Shown: positions 1 through 11,698 of the stretch, piece after piece
Layout: the number at the start of each line of letters is the position of its first letter
Numbering within the stretch: position 1 is the stretch's first letter
Origin: Mucor racemosus
Lineage: Eukaryota; Mucoromycota; Mucoromycetes; Mucorales; Mucoraceae
NCBI GenBank assembly: GCA_027405735.1
Contig: JAPEHQ010000002.1
Span: forward strand, 2,678,501-2,742,500
Direction: 5' to 3'
Length of the DNA stretch: 64,000 bases
Notes under the pieces: model-generated
Seen by the model: the letters and a program-made list of their open reading frames with translations, nothing else
Databases searched by the model: none
What the model was told of the DNA's origin: nothing
Position numbers and translations under genes: made by a program

Positions 1-12
1 ACCTTTTTTGAT

Positions 13-2850
13 TCAAACGAAATAACCACCCTTATCACGATACAAGTCCATCACGACACGTTCAACATCCCAACCTACTTTTTCCAATCTTCCCATAGCT
101 TCTTTTTCATCACATAAATTGTAATGAGTGACATAACGAATCTTATTATCATGTAAATACTTTAGCACAGTTTGTTGCCATTCCAATTCAATGCGAGCCT
201 TCACTTGACTCAATCTATCCTGACAAACTGTCTTTGCATGAATTGTAAAACCAGCGCTAATGGGACGATGATCAGACGCTTTCAATTCATGACGACGGTA
301 GTATACATTGCTCATGGATGCAGGCCCTCTATGCAGAATACGATCACACCAAGCAGGAGTACGTTTTTTTTCTGATCGGTCGTAAAAATCTGTACCTCGA
401 TCATATTTGTAGGTTGGATCGAATAGAATAGGCGGCTCTTTAAAGCCAAACATGCGAAACCTTGGATTTAGTGCTAATTGCTTTTTTAATTGATCTTCTT
501 GTTGCAGAGTTTCCCATGCTTCAAATTTATTATTTCCTTCAGCTAATAACGCTAGTACTTGATCCCGCTCTATACTAATACGATAATTCAAATCACCGCT
601 CAAGAAACATGCTTCATGATCTAATATGTTGGAGCCATCAGAATCAAGTTTAAATGCTGCTTGTTGTTTATTTTCAGTTAGCGTTGAAGGTGGAAATCGA
701 GCGGAATGAAGGATACCATCCACATCTACATTGCGGGTTAATACATTTGACTGACCAGCAGCTAAATGGCAATTGACAAAGCAAATCGAGGAATCATCAA
801 TGACAAGTCGTGTTGCAATTCCACCTTTGTTTCCATGCAGACTCTTGTTCATCAAACGAAATCCAGTTTTGACTACATTACTATCACATTGATGTATACG
901 ATCTTCAATTGTTGTTTTTACAAATATACAACTAAACAATCCAACCATTTGATCTGTTTTGATGATTTTGTATGTATTTTTCCCAAAATTATTGTCAATG
1001 ATTGACATTAAGTAATCATGCCATAACATGTATCTATGCGTCAATAATTCATCTGCTTTTTCGATGGTTTCAATTTTTCTGCTAAGTGATAAAAATGATT
1101 CTTTTTTTGTATTTATGCTATAAATAATGTTAAATGTATTAAAAGACAGAAACACTCTACTTACTCGCAGTTAAGGTTTTTGAGCTAAGGTCTACAATTT
1201 CTTGGATCCCCACCATAATGATGTCAGGGTTTGCCATTCCGTTTAACCATTCATGCACCTTTTCAACATCTGATTCTGTCAAAGCATCAGGTTTAATTGC
1301 ATCCATATTCCAAGAACATATCATTGTTTCAAGTGGACTGAAATCACAGTAATCGCTTAAATGAGTAATCATTTGTTCTTCTATAAAAAAAAAGCAATTA
1401 TTTTCCGTAACGATTGTCTCTTTATGATACGAACAAATTTACCTATCCAATGGTCTGTTAGTAATCCATCCCAAATTGCAATATGGCCCGCCGAGTCGAC
1501 AGAAATCACAGGCATTGTTTCGAAAATCGAAAATTCATCAACCGTAAATTTTGTAATTGCATTTTTGTGAGCCTTCCAAATTTTGACTACAACCCAAGGT
1601 TCAGATCGAGTATCATAAATAGCCACCATGCCATTACTAAAGCCTGCCCATAGGTAAAATAAACCTACAGGTAATACAGCTGTCAATTTATCCATGGATA
1701 CAGTAATGCATAAAGATTTCTCAAATGTTGTTTCATCCCAAGCACTAATTTGACCATCTACATGTACAGCAAATATCTGATTATGATGAAACGGCATAGT
1801 AAACAACCTTGTAATATCTCCGAGTTCAGTTGGCATCTCTATTACAGGTACAAGCACTGATCTATCGAATCTATCAATTGATCTACCCGATGATAACCAT
1901 AGTATGTTTGATTTAGTTGGACTTAAAATAGCAGTTTTTGCATTTGTTGTAACTTGGAATCTTTCAGGAGTAGTTTCTGATAGATTTATAGCGCTACTGC
2001 TACTGCTGCTGCTGCTGCTGCTGCCACAAGTCGTAATTTTTAAAACTGGCCAAATATTCAAAGTTCCACCGTCATCCATTGTCCATAATTCGATATTTCG
2101 ATTTCGAAGCATGAATGTAATAGGCTGACTATGAGTTGCCATTCTTTTGATAATGATTTCATTTGATTGTGTATTCATTGCTAAAATAGATCCATTCTCT
2201 GTACCAGCCCAAACAATTTCATTATCGTCATTTGGATGCATAGCAGGTGAAAAACATATGGAGCGTATAATGTCTGTAGATGTTGTTTCTTGTGGGCAAG
2301 GTACCAATAAAGAAGGATTGAATAATATTTCAGATGCAATTTTAATATTGTAAGATTTGATGTTGTAATGACTTGTGCCAACTACTATAATAGAGCCTCT
2401 TGTAGTGATTGCATGAATCGTACCAAACTCATTTGAAATGCGAATTTCATGGCCGAAAACAGGCGGTTTCTTACTTGCATGAGTTGTATCAGGATGTATT
2501 ACATTGGGATTTGTTGAAGTTGAGAACTTCCAAATTTCTGTATGATGGGTAATGTTCTTTGAACCAACAGTGAATGATCTCAATAATTGAGCATTTGGGC
2601 CTTCATAATCATCCTCATCTGAATCTGTATCATCATATCCAGAGGGTGGAAACAAGCTTTTTAATGTATCATTTTTTTTATTGCTGTAATAGTATAATTT
2701 GTCCAATGAATTTGATCTTGGTATATTTAATTTCATTGATTTTGATATATCTGATATATCCAGTAGTGGATTTGTTGTCATAATAGCAGCAGAAATTGAA
2801 GCACGCTTCTGCTTGAATGAACTTGTCCAATCTTGTTCAAAATCATTCAT
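13..2850 (-). CDS. WD40-repeat inositol polyphosphate 5-phosphatase
   Basis: Predicted phosphoinositide/inositol-phosphate 5-phosphatase that removes the 5-phosphate in cytosolic or membrane-bound signalling. Exon 1 is 2850..1443 (469 codons), a beta-propeller-like region with WD-type strands and a short Ser run. Exon 2 starts at 1380 and ends near 1161; exon 3 starts at 1078 or 1117 and runs to the stop at 13. The catalytic part shows the family motifs in order: CSWNMDA, VGIQEIVDLS, FVNCHLAAG, SGDLNYRI, RTPAWCDRIL and SDHRPI. The acidic, Asn and His active-site residues are therefore present. The last 40 residues look like a small helical, possibly UBA-like, tail. I chose the Met at 2850 because the 15 residues upstream are a T-rich leader translation. 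The exon 2/3 junction is ambiguous: a GTAAGT donor at 1164 is in the wrong phase, while a GTAGAG donor at 1160 fits. Length is about 897-910 aa. Function is confident; exact substrate is not. Confidence 0.9.
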
Positions 2851-3401
2851 ATTTTTTGTATAAAGTAAAAGAAAAAAAAAGGAACTTTTATTCATTTCTC
2901 ACAAACATTTGAACGCTTTGAAAACGCTTTCTTTCAGCACAGCAGGCAGCGAAACTTCCGAATATAATTAAAATGACAATATAATACTTGTAATACATGG
3001 GACACACAAGATCTTTTTTCTTGCACTACATTGATCTTTATGTTTTGTGTTACAGCTAATTACAACTATAACAACCCCCCTCCCCTTTGGTCCTTTATAA
3101 ATAATATTATTATATATCCTCATTTCTCCCTCTTCTTCTTTTCTTTTTTTATATATATATATTATATATAGTTGAAAGCTCCTTTTTATCATTATTATCC
3201 CCTTGAATTATCATAAAATAAATTTTGTTCATCTCCTCCATTAGGCGCAAAATTTATATATATATATACATATAAAACAAGTAAAAAGAAACCTTCTCTC
3301 TGTCTCTCTCTTTTATCGTCCTTCAATCTAAACCTTCTTCTTCTCCTCCTCCTCCTCCACCCTCCCCCCCCCCTTCCACTCTTTATAAACAATAAGGAAA
3401 A
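2851..3401. promoter_or_regulatory. Divergent intergenic region between 5-phosphatase and RhoGAP genes
   Basis: The 550 bp between two divergent start codons must hold both promoters and 5' leaders. I see AT-dinucleotide runs around 3150-3170 and 3256-3270, and a strongly pyrimidine-rich tract (C/T runs, about 3290-3380) just before the RhoGAP ATG at 3402. No conserved ORF is visible. Confidence 0.5.
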
Positions 3402-6400
3402 ATGTCTCAGCAACATCAACCTGCCGTCAATTATGGTCCAGATGAAATACCTCATTTACGCTCTCAAAATGATCAGCTTTGGAAAATTATAGAAAAACAA
3501 AGAGTTATGATTCAAAATCTTCAAAAAGATAATGTTCGTCTTTCAGCAGAAAGAGATGGACTTCAAGATCAAGTAAATAGTTTGGAAAAAGAGATTACTA
3601 GAAAACAACGAGTTACATCTTTACTTATTTCACCTCAAGCACTTCGTGAAATAGCGGAACAAGAAGATGCTGTATCTACACCCAGTAGTGAAACTACACC
3701 ATCGCCTATTGAAGTTTTCGCTTCTTCTGCTGTCAGTCCAATGCCACCACCACGTTCACCTTATCGTCCATTGAAAGAAAAAGCTGAAGATTTTAGTTTA
3801 GATAATTCTACTAGAAAAATAATGGATCAAGAACCTGAGTCTTATATTGTCGCTGCTCGTAATAATATTGATGATTATACCAGTTTAAATGGTAGATCTT
3901 CTCCTAGTTCTCCTGCTCCTGGTCCTCATTCACCTACTACACCAAAATATCATCAACAACAACGTAAAGATAGTGCTCCATTACCTAATACCACAACAAG
4001 AAATCATTCACCTTTTATTGTACCTTCTCCAAGCAAATCTTCTTCTTCTTTAGAAGTACGTAAAAATGCACGTCAAAGAGATTCGATGATGCCACCTGCA
4101 AGGGCTGCTCTTGAACATGATCCAACAATGCGTGCTGCTTCTCCTCCTGTGATTCCATCATCGTTCTCTTTCAGATCAACAAATACCAATAATTTTACTA
4201 CAACAACTAATACTAATATTAACAATAATATCAATACCAACAATAATACAACTACAACTACAACTAATAATAATAATAATAATAACAATAATAATACACC
4301 ATTTAGTCCAATAATTAATAACAACTATAATTCAACTAATAACAACAATTCAAATTCTATTTATGGTCGTGGAAAAAGTGATAGTAATTCCTTGTATTCT
4401 TCCTCTCGTACTGATTTAGTAAGTTATGATGATGATGATCAATCAACTGCTGGAGTATCTTCTTCAACAACAACAGCAACTAAACAACAGAATTCTCTTA
4501 TGGGTAACATGGCAAATGTGTGTATCAAGGTGGTTGGATCCAATATTAAACCAAATGACAAGGGAAGAGAGGTTGTTTCATTTATTTTATCTGTTGGATC
4601 ATACAAGGATGATAATAATAGTGATCAATTTGATGAAAAATGGAGAGTCGAAAAATTGTATTCTGATTTCTTGACACTTGATTCCAAGGTAATTACATAA
4701 ATGATAAATGGATGTTTTTTGTTTATTATTACTAACCACACACACACACACACACAAACAGCTCAAAGCTCAACGTAATAGAACCATCTCTGGTAAAATT
4801 GGTAAATTACCAGACAAGGCTTTATTCTCAAACAATGCACCTACCAAAGTAGATCAAAGAAAAGTTGCTTTGGAACAATATTTACAACATATTATCTCTT
4901 TGCCATTAGAAGATGCTTCTGATTTATGCGAATTTCTCAGTACAAATGTAATGGATACCAAGGTATACCAATTATCTGGTCAAAAAGAAGGCTATTTAAC
5001 AAAGAGAGGTAAAAACTTTGGTGGTTGGAAAACTCGTTATTTCGTATTAAACGAGTCTGTATTGGAATACTATGAATCTGTAAGTTTATGCTCCTTGTGA
5101 TTACAGATTTGACAAGGTTAATTTTAACTTTTTTTTACCCCTAAAATATAGAAAGAAGGAACTCAATTAGGCTCTATTCGATTAACAAATGCGCAAATTG
5201 GTACTCAAATGAATGGCACATCTCCTTCTGCTCAAGACGATTCAAACAGTGTTTATCGTCATGCCTTTTTGATTGTAGAACAAAAACGTGTAGGTTCTAC
5301 TCATAGTGTTCGTCATATTTTATGTGCAAATTCAGATGATGATCGTGATACTTGGGTGCATGCTTTATTACAAAATATTAGCATTGTTGAAGACGAAGCA
5401 TTATTACAAAGGAAGAGAAAGAATGAAAAGCCAAGAAAGTTATCCAAGGGTGAAATTAGAGCTATATCTGCTACACCAATCAGTCATTTGAAAATGGATC
5501 ATGCTGGTAATGCAGATATGGAGAAATTAACTTCTGTACCTGCTCATGATGATTCCAACATTGGTATGGCTGTAAGTAGCAGTTCTGGTATTGGTGGATA
5601 CAGTCGCCCTACACCTTCAATTTCAAGCGAAAGTACAAATGATTCAACTACCATGATTTCCTCTTCTTTACCCTCTAATAATAATCACAATAATATTTCT
5701 CCTGCAACATGGTCTTCTTATGAAGCAGGTCGTACAAGTTTAGATCAAAGAAACAACGGCAATAGTAATGGTAACACATTGCAAACTCCTCGCCCTCCTA
5801 TTATGCGTCGTAGTTCAATGGGCAATTTGATTAGTAATAATGAACAACAACAACAAAATGAAGATCAATTGAACTTTCATAATTACCGTCGTGCCGTATC
5901 TCCCACCATTATTTCCAGAACTCCAAATGAAGCACCTGCAATGGAGAATTCTTCTTCTTCTTCTTCCTCTGAACCAGCAGCAGCCGAAAAGAAGGCTAGA
6001 AATAAAGCTCATCGTATGACATTTTGGGGTAAAAAGATGTTGTTTAATAATAGTGAAGATCAAGAACAGCAAGCTCAACAACGTGAAGGACAGCCTAGGC
6101 CATCTCAATCTTCTTCTGCAACTACAAGTAGCTCAAATACTGCTGGTCTTCGTGGTTTCTTGTCAAGATCTTCTCACGAACAAAGTGATCGCCAGAAAAA
6201 CAAATACGATGATGTACCAGTTCCTAAGCCAGCAAAACAAGTATTTGGTGTTTCATTAGAAGAAGCAGTTCGTATTTCTCGTGTATCAGAAGGTTATGAA
6301 TTACCTGCTGTTGTTTATCGCTGTATTGAATATTTAGATGCCATGGACGCTGTACTCGAAGAAGGTTTATATCGTCTCAGTGGTAGTAATTCTACAATGA

Positions 6401-7220
6401 AAGCTTTACGTGAAAGGTTCAATCAAGAAGGAGATGTTAATTTATTAGCTGCTAAAGAAGAATATGATGTACATGTCGTTGCTGGTTTACTTAAAATGTG
6501 GTTACGTGAACTACCTACAAGTGTGCTTACAAGAGAACATCGTATGGACTTTTTACATGTTATTGATTTATTAGATCGTAAAGATCGAGTCAATGAATTG
6601 GGTAGATTGGTGTCTGTTCTTCCACTTTCAAATTATACATTACTAAGAGCATTAACTGCCCATTTGATTCGAGTCGTTCAACATTCTGATATCAACAAGA
6701 TGACAATGCGTAATGTTAGTATTGTATTCTCTCCTACACTTGGTATTCCTGCAACTATTTTCAATTTATTTATGAGTGAATTTGAATACATTTTCTGGAC
6801 TACAAAAGATGGCGACGCAGCACCACGTAGAATTGAAGATGAACAAGTAGAGCAAGTACAGCAAGAGCCACAGACTAAAATCCAAGTTGAAGCACCTCGT
6901 GAATCAGTTGAACAAATTGAAGAAGTCATTGTAGATAATCATCAATTTGAAGGTTTAAGCCGTAAAACAACACTTCGATTAAGAGAAGAGCATGGCCGTA
7001 GTAATCGAAATAGTGTTAATTATATGGATGGTGCACCTAATGCAATTGTAGATTTAGAGAAGCACATGGATGGTGAGTTTTTGTTATTATAAATGGCATG
7101 AAATCAAAAATATTTAATGTCTCTTTTATAGGACCTCCTGTATTAGATGAAGATGAAGATGAAGATGTTGATGATCTTACACTATCAAATGAATCTAACT
7201 ACTCTGTTCTTTCTAATTAA
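3402..7220 (+). CDS. Bem3-like Rho GTPase-activating protein (PX-PH-RhoGAP)
   Basis: GTPase-activating protein for Rho/Cdc42-type GTPases, expected at the plasma membrane of growing tips. Exons 3402..4688, 4762..5079, 5152..7072 and 7132..7220 give 1204 aa. Order: N-terminal coiled coil (about 20-70), long S/P/N/T-rich disordered region with Asn/Thr runs (about 255-320), PX domain (about 368-495, split by intron 1), PH domain (about 507-630, split by intron 2, with KEGYLTKRGKNFGGWKTRYFVL-type start), then RhoGAP (about 902-1085). The catalytic arginine finger is R943 in EEGLYRLSG, followed by the KALRERFN and LLKMWLRELP helices. The tail is acidic (repeated Glu-Asp). The PX-PH-GAP order matches yeast Bem3. 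Intron 1 ends in a CA repeat. The Asn/Thr low-complexity block makes antisense shadow ORFs that are not genes. Confidence 0.93.
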
Positions 7221-8141
7221 AATATATACATATACATATACATATACATATACGTAAATTTATATAGTTCTTCTCCTTTTTATCCCCTTGACATAATTTC
7301 TTCTTTTTTAAAAATTAATCTTCTTCTTTTCTCTTTATATACGCATATAAAATTAACATAAAGGACATGCACTTTAACAATATTGGCTATTTGCACACGA
7401 TTGCGTTGCATTGCTCTTTCAAGTGAGTAAATCCTTTTTTGATCGGCGAGATTGTTCATACCTCCATTGAGGATTTTTCAACGCTTTTCATCAGCAAATC
7501 TACCATCATTGATACAAGTCTTGCTGTTGCTGCTTGAGTCTGTATAAATACAGTACAGCTGAAGCGTGTTTCATGAAGAATCACAACTTGATGGATAAGT
7601 TGGATAAAGGGCTAACGATGTTTGACATGGCAATCTGGTATGTCTCTGTCCATTTTTGAGGATCTCCTGTCAGGGATTGTAAGTTAAAGCCTATATAATA
7701 AACAGCGTGAATCTTGCATCATTACTAGTGGAATTGAAGCAATTGAAGCAAGAGCGCGGCTTGTATACATGTGCTGCAACGTATTGTATGAAAATGTCGA
7801 TTTGATGCAGCTGCTGCTGTTATCGTCATTAAATGATTTGGATGATTGAAAAGAAAAGAACGAGAACAGAGTCTACCTTAATGATTTGTTGGAATCAAAT
7901 ATACATTACTAGGCATGTTTTAAACAGTCTGTTATTTTAAGTATTTATTAATGATTTACATGTGCAAAGGTGAGTCGTGAATTAAGCCATTTCAAGCTTA
8001 TGAGCTTGGGGAATCTTACAGGGGCATTTTAGTTTTTTTGATATATTGAAAAAGGGGATATGAAAAGACATTATTTCCTTAGAGAGAATGCAATAAATAA
8101 TAGCAATAATAATAGTACTTTTAAAGAGAATGCAATGGTAG
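7221..8141. other. Intergenic region, no recognisable gene
   Basis: Begins with the 3' flank of the RhoGAP gene (AT-rich, TATACA repeats at about 7225-7255). The rest is AT-rich sequence without an ORF I can support. It adjoins a relic coding segment on its right. Confidence 0.4.
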
Positions 8142-8590
8142 TTATTTATCACCATTAATGTCGGTACTTTCTCCTTTGTATGGGTCGACCCAAAGATTCT
8201 TCATTAAGAAGCTATTCATTGATGGCTGCTTGTTACTGATGTCTAATTTTTTTCCACCACGCCCAGTCCTTAGACATGAGTCTGATTGTATAGAAGTCAG
8301 CCTCTAAACCTTCACAAATCATGAATGGCAACATGAGTGCCTTAGCTTCTTGAAAATTGAGATTGGCTCGCTTGATGTATTATTTTAAATGAGTAAAACT
8401 TGCCGCAGCTGCCTTTGTTTTGCCATAATAATATTTCCAGGAGGCTGCTTTCTTTGCGTATTCAAATACACAGAGATCGGGAGCTGTTTGTGCATGGTTG
8501 GAGACAATTCTCGAATCTAATCTTGGCTCATTCAATTCCTTTTTACAAAAAGGACTTTTGGTATCACTCTTATTGAAATATATAAGTGAA
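8142..8590 (-). pseudogene. Degenerate ORF, unrecognised protein
   Basis: Reading the minus strand from about 8590 gives a clearly protein-like frame (…SPFCKKELNEPRLDSR…, then APDLCVFEYAKKAASWKYYY, then an internal stop TAA, then FQEAKALMLPFMICEGLEAD). After a frame change it continues as GRGGKKLDISNKQPSMNSF to a stop at 8144..8142. The internal stop and frame change show a decayed gene rather than introns, since no GT-AG pair joins them. I do not recognise the family. It lies beside a DDE transposase relic on the other strand, so a transposon passenger or a nested element is plausible. Confidence 0.5.
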
Positions 8591-8599
8591 AAGCAAGAA

Positions 8600-9190
8600 G
8601 CATCAATGGAAATGAAAAATACTTACCAGATCAATCTGCAGCCGCTACCACGGAAAAGGTTCCCCGTAATCGGGCCATAAAGTTTGACTAATCAATCTTA
8701 CTGCAACTTTCTTCGATAAAAAGGTACTTATCATACCGTAGATCAAATAAAGTTTCTGCTGATAAATTTGATCAGAATTCTAGTTATTGGGTTTAAGGTT
8801 TAATAAATAATGCCCATTACCACAAATATTGGTAATATCATGATATTTAAAGCAAACGATAACTAGCCAGGAGACAGGTTTTGTGCAAAATGTTATCTAT
8901 CAAACATTTTCGGAACCATATGGAGCAGCATCTTTGGATCCGTCAATATTCATTGTTGTGAATGCACTTGCAAACTCACTGGTCAGTACAAGAACTTACT
9001 TCAAAGACAATGACTTATATAGATCGACATCCTGAGATGAAGGGATTCTACAATGTCATGGATAGTGCATCAATCCACACTGCTGATGGGTTGAAAATGA
9101 GAGTAGCCGAGGCATTAAACGAGATAAAATCCTCTACTTTCATAAACATTTGTCAAACATGTTTACAGAGTGTTGACAAATGTCTTTGAA
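8600..9190 (+). pseudogene. Relic of an IS630/Tc1-type DDE transposase
   Basis: The frame at 8962..9189 contains DRHPEMKGFYNVMDSASIHT. This resembles the second catalytic-Asp segment of DDE_3 transposases (usually VMDNAPIHT), here with the Asn-Ala-Pro degraded to Ser-Ala-Ser. An upstream in-frame scrap at 8635-8694 (SAAATTEKVPRNRAIKFD) ends in a stop. No complete ORF, first Asp or final Glu segment can be followed, so this is a dead fragment. Family assignment rests on this one motif. Confidence 0.55.
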
Positions 9191-9705
9191 TGAAACCTCC
9201 TTAATAAAGTTTACCTTGAGTAAAGTAATGTTTGATATTTATTGAAGACGTTATTTGAGATTATCAAAAGCGCGATTTGAGCTACCTGAAGTATGATTTG
9301 ATTTAGTTGAGTGCGCAAGTTGGGTACTATGAAATGCGTCAATTGGGATGTATAACATGATTCATAGATACTCCTTATTAATATTATATAATACTATACA
9401 ATTCAAATGGAAACATTTTTATACAAGAAATGAATGACAACAGAATGGTTAAACATTTACAGTCTTTAATGAAATCTTTATATACAAGCTAATTATAGCC
9501 CTTTTAAGAAGTTAATGGCGATCATGCATTGCTCTTGTAAATGTGTATATATATATATATTTACACACACATGTACATTCTCTCTAATCTTTCTCTCTTT
9601 CTTTTTCTTCTCTCTTTTCCCTTTTTATATATATATATATATATATATATTTTCTTTTTATCCTTTTTTTTTTTTTTTTTTTTTTTGTATATATAAAAAC
9701 TTCAT
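9191..9705. other. Intergenic region and promoter side of the NIPA gene
   Basis: AT-rich sequence with no supported ORF. Near the gene it becomes a run of TATATA, CT-rich and poly-T tracts (about 9545-9690), ending 15-20 bp before the ATG at 9706. Such pyrimidine-rich leaders also precede the RhoGAP and STK32-like genes here. Confidence 0.4.
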
Positions 9706-9976
9706 ATGGGAACAGAAGATAATGTTATCCGATTTGCCATTGGTGTATTTGTGTCTTTAGGTGCTTCCTTTATGGACGCTTTAGGATTGAATATATTAAA
9801 ACTGGATCATGTTAAAGAAGCAAAACGAGACAAAGAACATCAACGTGGCGATTGTGGTAGACCATTATGGCATATGGGATTATATACTTATATTGCAAGT
9901 CAATTAATTGGTAGTACGATTGCATTAAGTAAGTTGTGTATATATTCTTGTAATCTTTCTTTCATTACTGACCTAT

Positions 9977-10031
<55 letters not shown>

Positions 10032-11624
10032 GTTAGATTATCTAAAAACTCAGGTATTTTTCCCCTTGTGTGTGTGTCTATATATAAGTTTTTTCACCCC
10101 TTTAATTAATCAATCATTCCTCTAATTCTTGTTCTCCTATATACTAATAATATATATTCAGTGGGTAGCACCATTAGGAAGTGTAGCATTAATATTTAAT
10201 TTTGTTTTTGCAAAATTACTAGTGAATACAAAAATTACTCGAAAAGATGTACTTGGTACATGTGTTGTAGTTGCATCTGTTATTTGGGTTGTTGTATTTG
10301 GTGGCATGTACAACGGAGATGATCGTAAGTAAATCGCTTTTTTTTTAAAAAAAAAAAAAAAAAAAATAGTTAAAGAATTAATACTTACATATTCAACCAA
10401 TATAAAAGCCGAAGAATTAATATCATTAGAAAGTTTGAAAGTTCTATTTGTTCGTCCAATTTTTATAATTTACTTTAGTGCCCTTAATATTATTGCATTT
10501 GGTGGTTTAATCATTTCAATTTGGTCAAATTGGGCAATCTCAGATGAAACTCGAAAGAAGAAAAGTCAGATATTTGCTACAATGAAGCAGAAAAAAATGA
10601 AGCATATTGTTGGCCTTATGTTTAGTATAGAAGGCGGTGTATTAGCTAGTGAAACGTTATTATTAGCAAAAAGCGGGTAAAATTTTGAACATTTATGCAT
10701 AATGCTTTTATCCGTTGACAACATTTTTTATTTAGTGTAAAGCTATTCACTTTATCGATTAAATCTCAAGTAAATCAATTCAACGATAACGCAAGTAGAC
10801 TTATCTTGTTAGCATTACTAGTTACAGCGATATTACAGGTTTGTTATTTGTTTATAAACACTATATATGTATATGTTGATTACTAAAATATCGTGTACAA
10901 AAAGGTCTATTGCTTAAATACTGCCCTTAAATTGTATTCTTCTGTTGTGGTTGTACCTGTCTTTTATGGTACTTATACTGCCCTTGGTCTTGTAAATACA
11001 ATCATTTATCTAGATGAAATTGGAAATTATCCTCCTTGGGCTATTATATTAGTATTTGTCGGTATAGGTGTATTGATTTATGGTGTATTTCTACTTAGCT
11101 CAAAACCTGATCCAGCTGCACATTTAAATGATGAAGAATTAGACGAAGAATTAGAAAATAATAGTAGACAGCAACAACAAGAACTTGAAAATACTAGTAA
11201 TTGGTTATCTGCAAAAGAAGAAAAAGAAATTGTAGATACTACAGCTACTGCAGCTAAATCATTAATCCCAGGAGAAGGGGAGTCTGCTTCTTCTTCTTCT
11301 GTCTACAATGATCCTGCAGCACTCATTAACAACAACAAAGATGAAGAATCAACAGGTGCTATTATTTATAATTCAAGTGGACGTATAACAAAATTCTTTA
11401 GACGCTTAAGACATTTCACATACAATACAAATAACAGTTACTCGCCACCTAGAAGAGAAATGGATACATTTATCAGTTTAAATAGTTCAGCTAGTGCAGC
11501 TACTACAATTCCAGTAACAACAGCAACTACCAATCACATTATACCACTTGCCATGACTACAACAACTGATACAACAACTACAGCAACTACTAGTAATATC
11601 CATCAGTCATCACCATCAAAATAA
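9706..11624 (+). CDS. NIPA-type magnesium transporter (DUF803 family)
   Basis: Multi-pass membrane protein of the NIPA family, members of which carry Mg2+ across plasma or endosomal membranes. Exons 9706..9928, 10037..10053, 10162..10324, 10409..10676, 10736..10838 and 10905..11624 give 497 aa. The family core is visible: N-terminal helix with VSLGASFMDALGLNILK, then WVAPLGSVALIFNFVFAKL, the next helix pair with KDVLGTCVVVASVIWVVVFG, EELISLESLKVLFVRP, and YCLNTALKLYSSVVVVPVFYGTYT. About eight to nine membrane segments are expected. The C-terminal about 150 residues are a hydrophilic Thr/Ser/Gln-rich tail. Exon 2 is a 17-nt microexon (NYLKTQ with its neighbours) needed to keep frame; intron 1 holds a (CTA)n repeat. 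The stop codon lies 74 bp from the stop of the convergent cyclin-box gene. Confidence 0.9.
9969..10030. repeat. (CTA)n microsatellite in NIPA intron 1
   Basis: About twenty tandem CTA triplets in the first intron, directly upstream of the acceptor that starts the 17-nt microexon. Confidence 0.9.
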
Positions 11625-11698
11625 CAACAATAATAATAATAATAAATTTTGTGTGGTTTATTTGTAAATAATTTTTTTTTTTTTTTTGTATTTGTTTA

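Noticed and set aside
1155..1164. GTAAGT donor for exon 2 of the 5-phosphatase
   Set aside because: Strong consensus, but the phase does not match either downstream acceptor; the GTAGAG donor four bases later does.
4073..4324. Minus-strand ORF rich in Leu/Val
   Set aside because: It is the antisense of the Asn/Thr low-complexity block of the RhoGAP; hydrophobicity comes from the repeat, not from a membrane protein.
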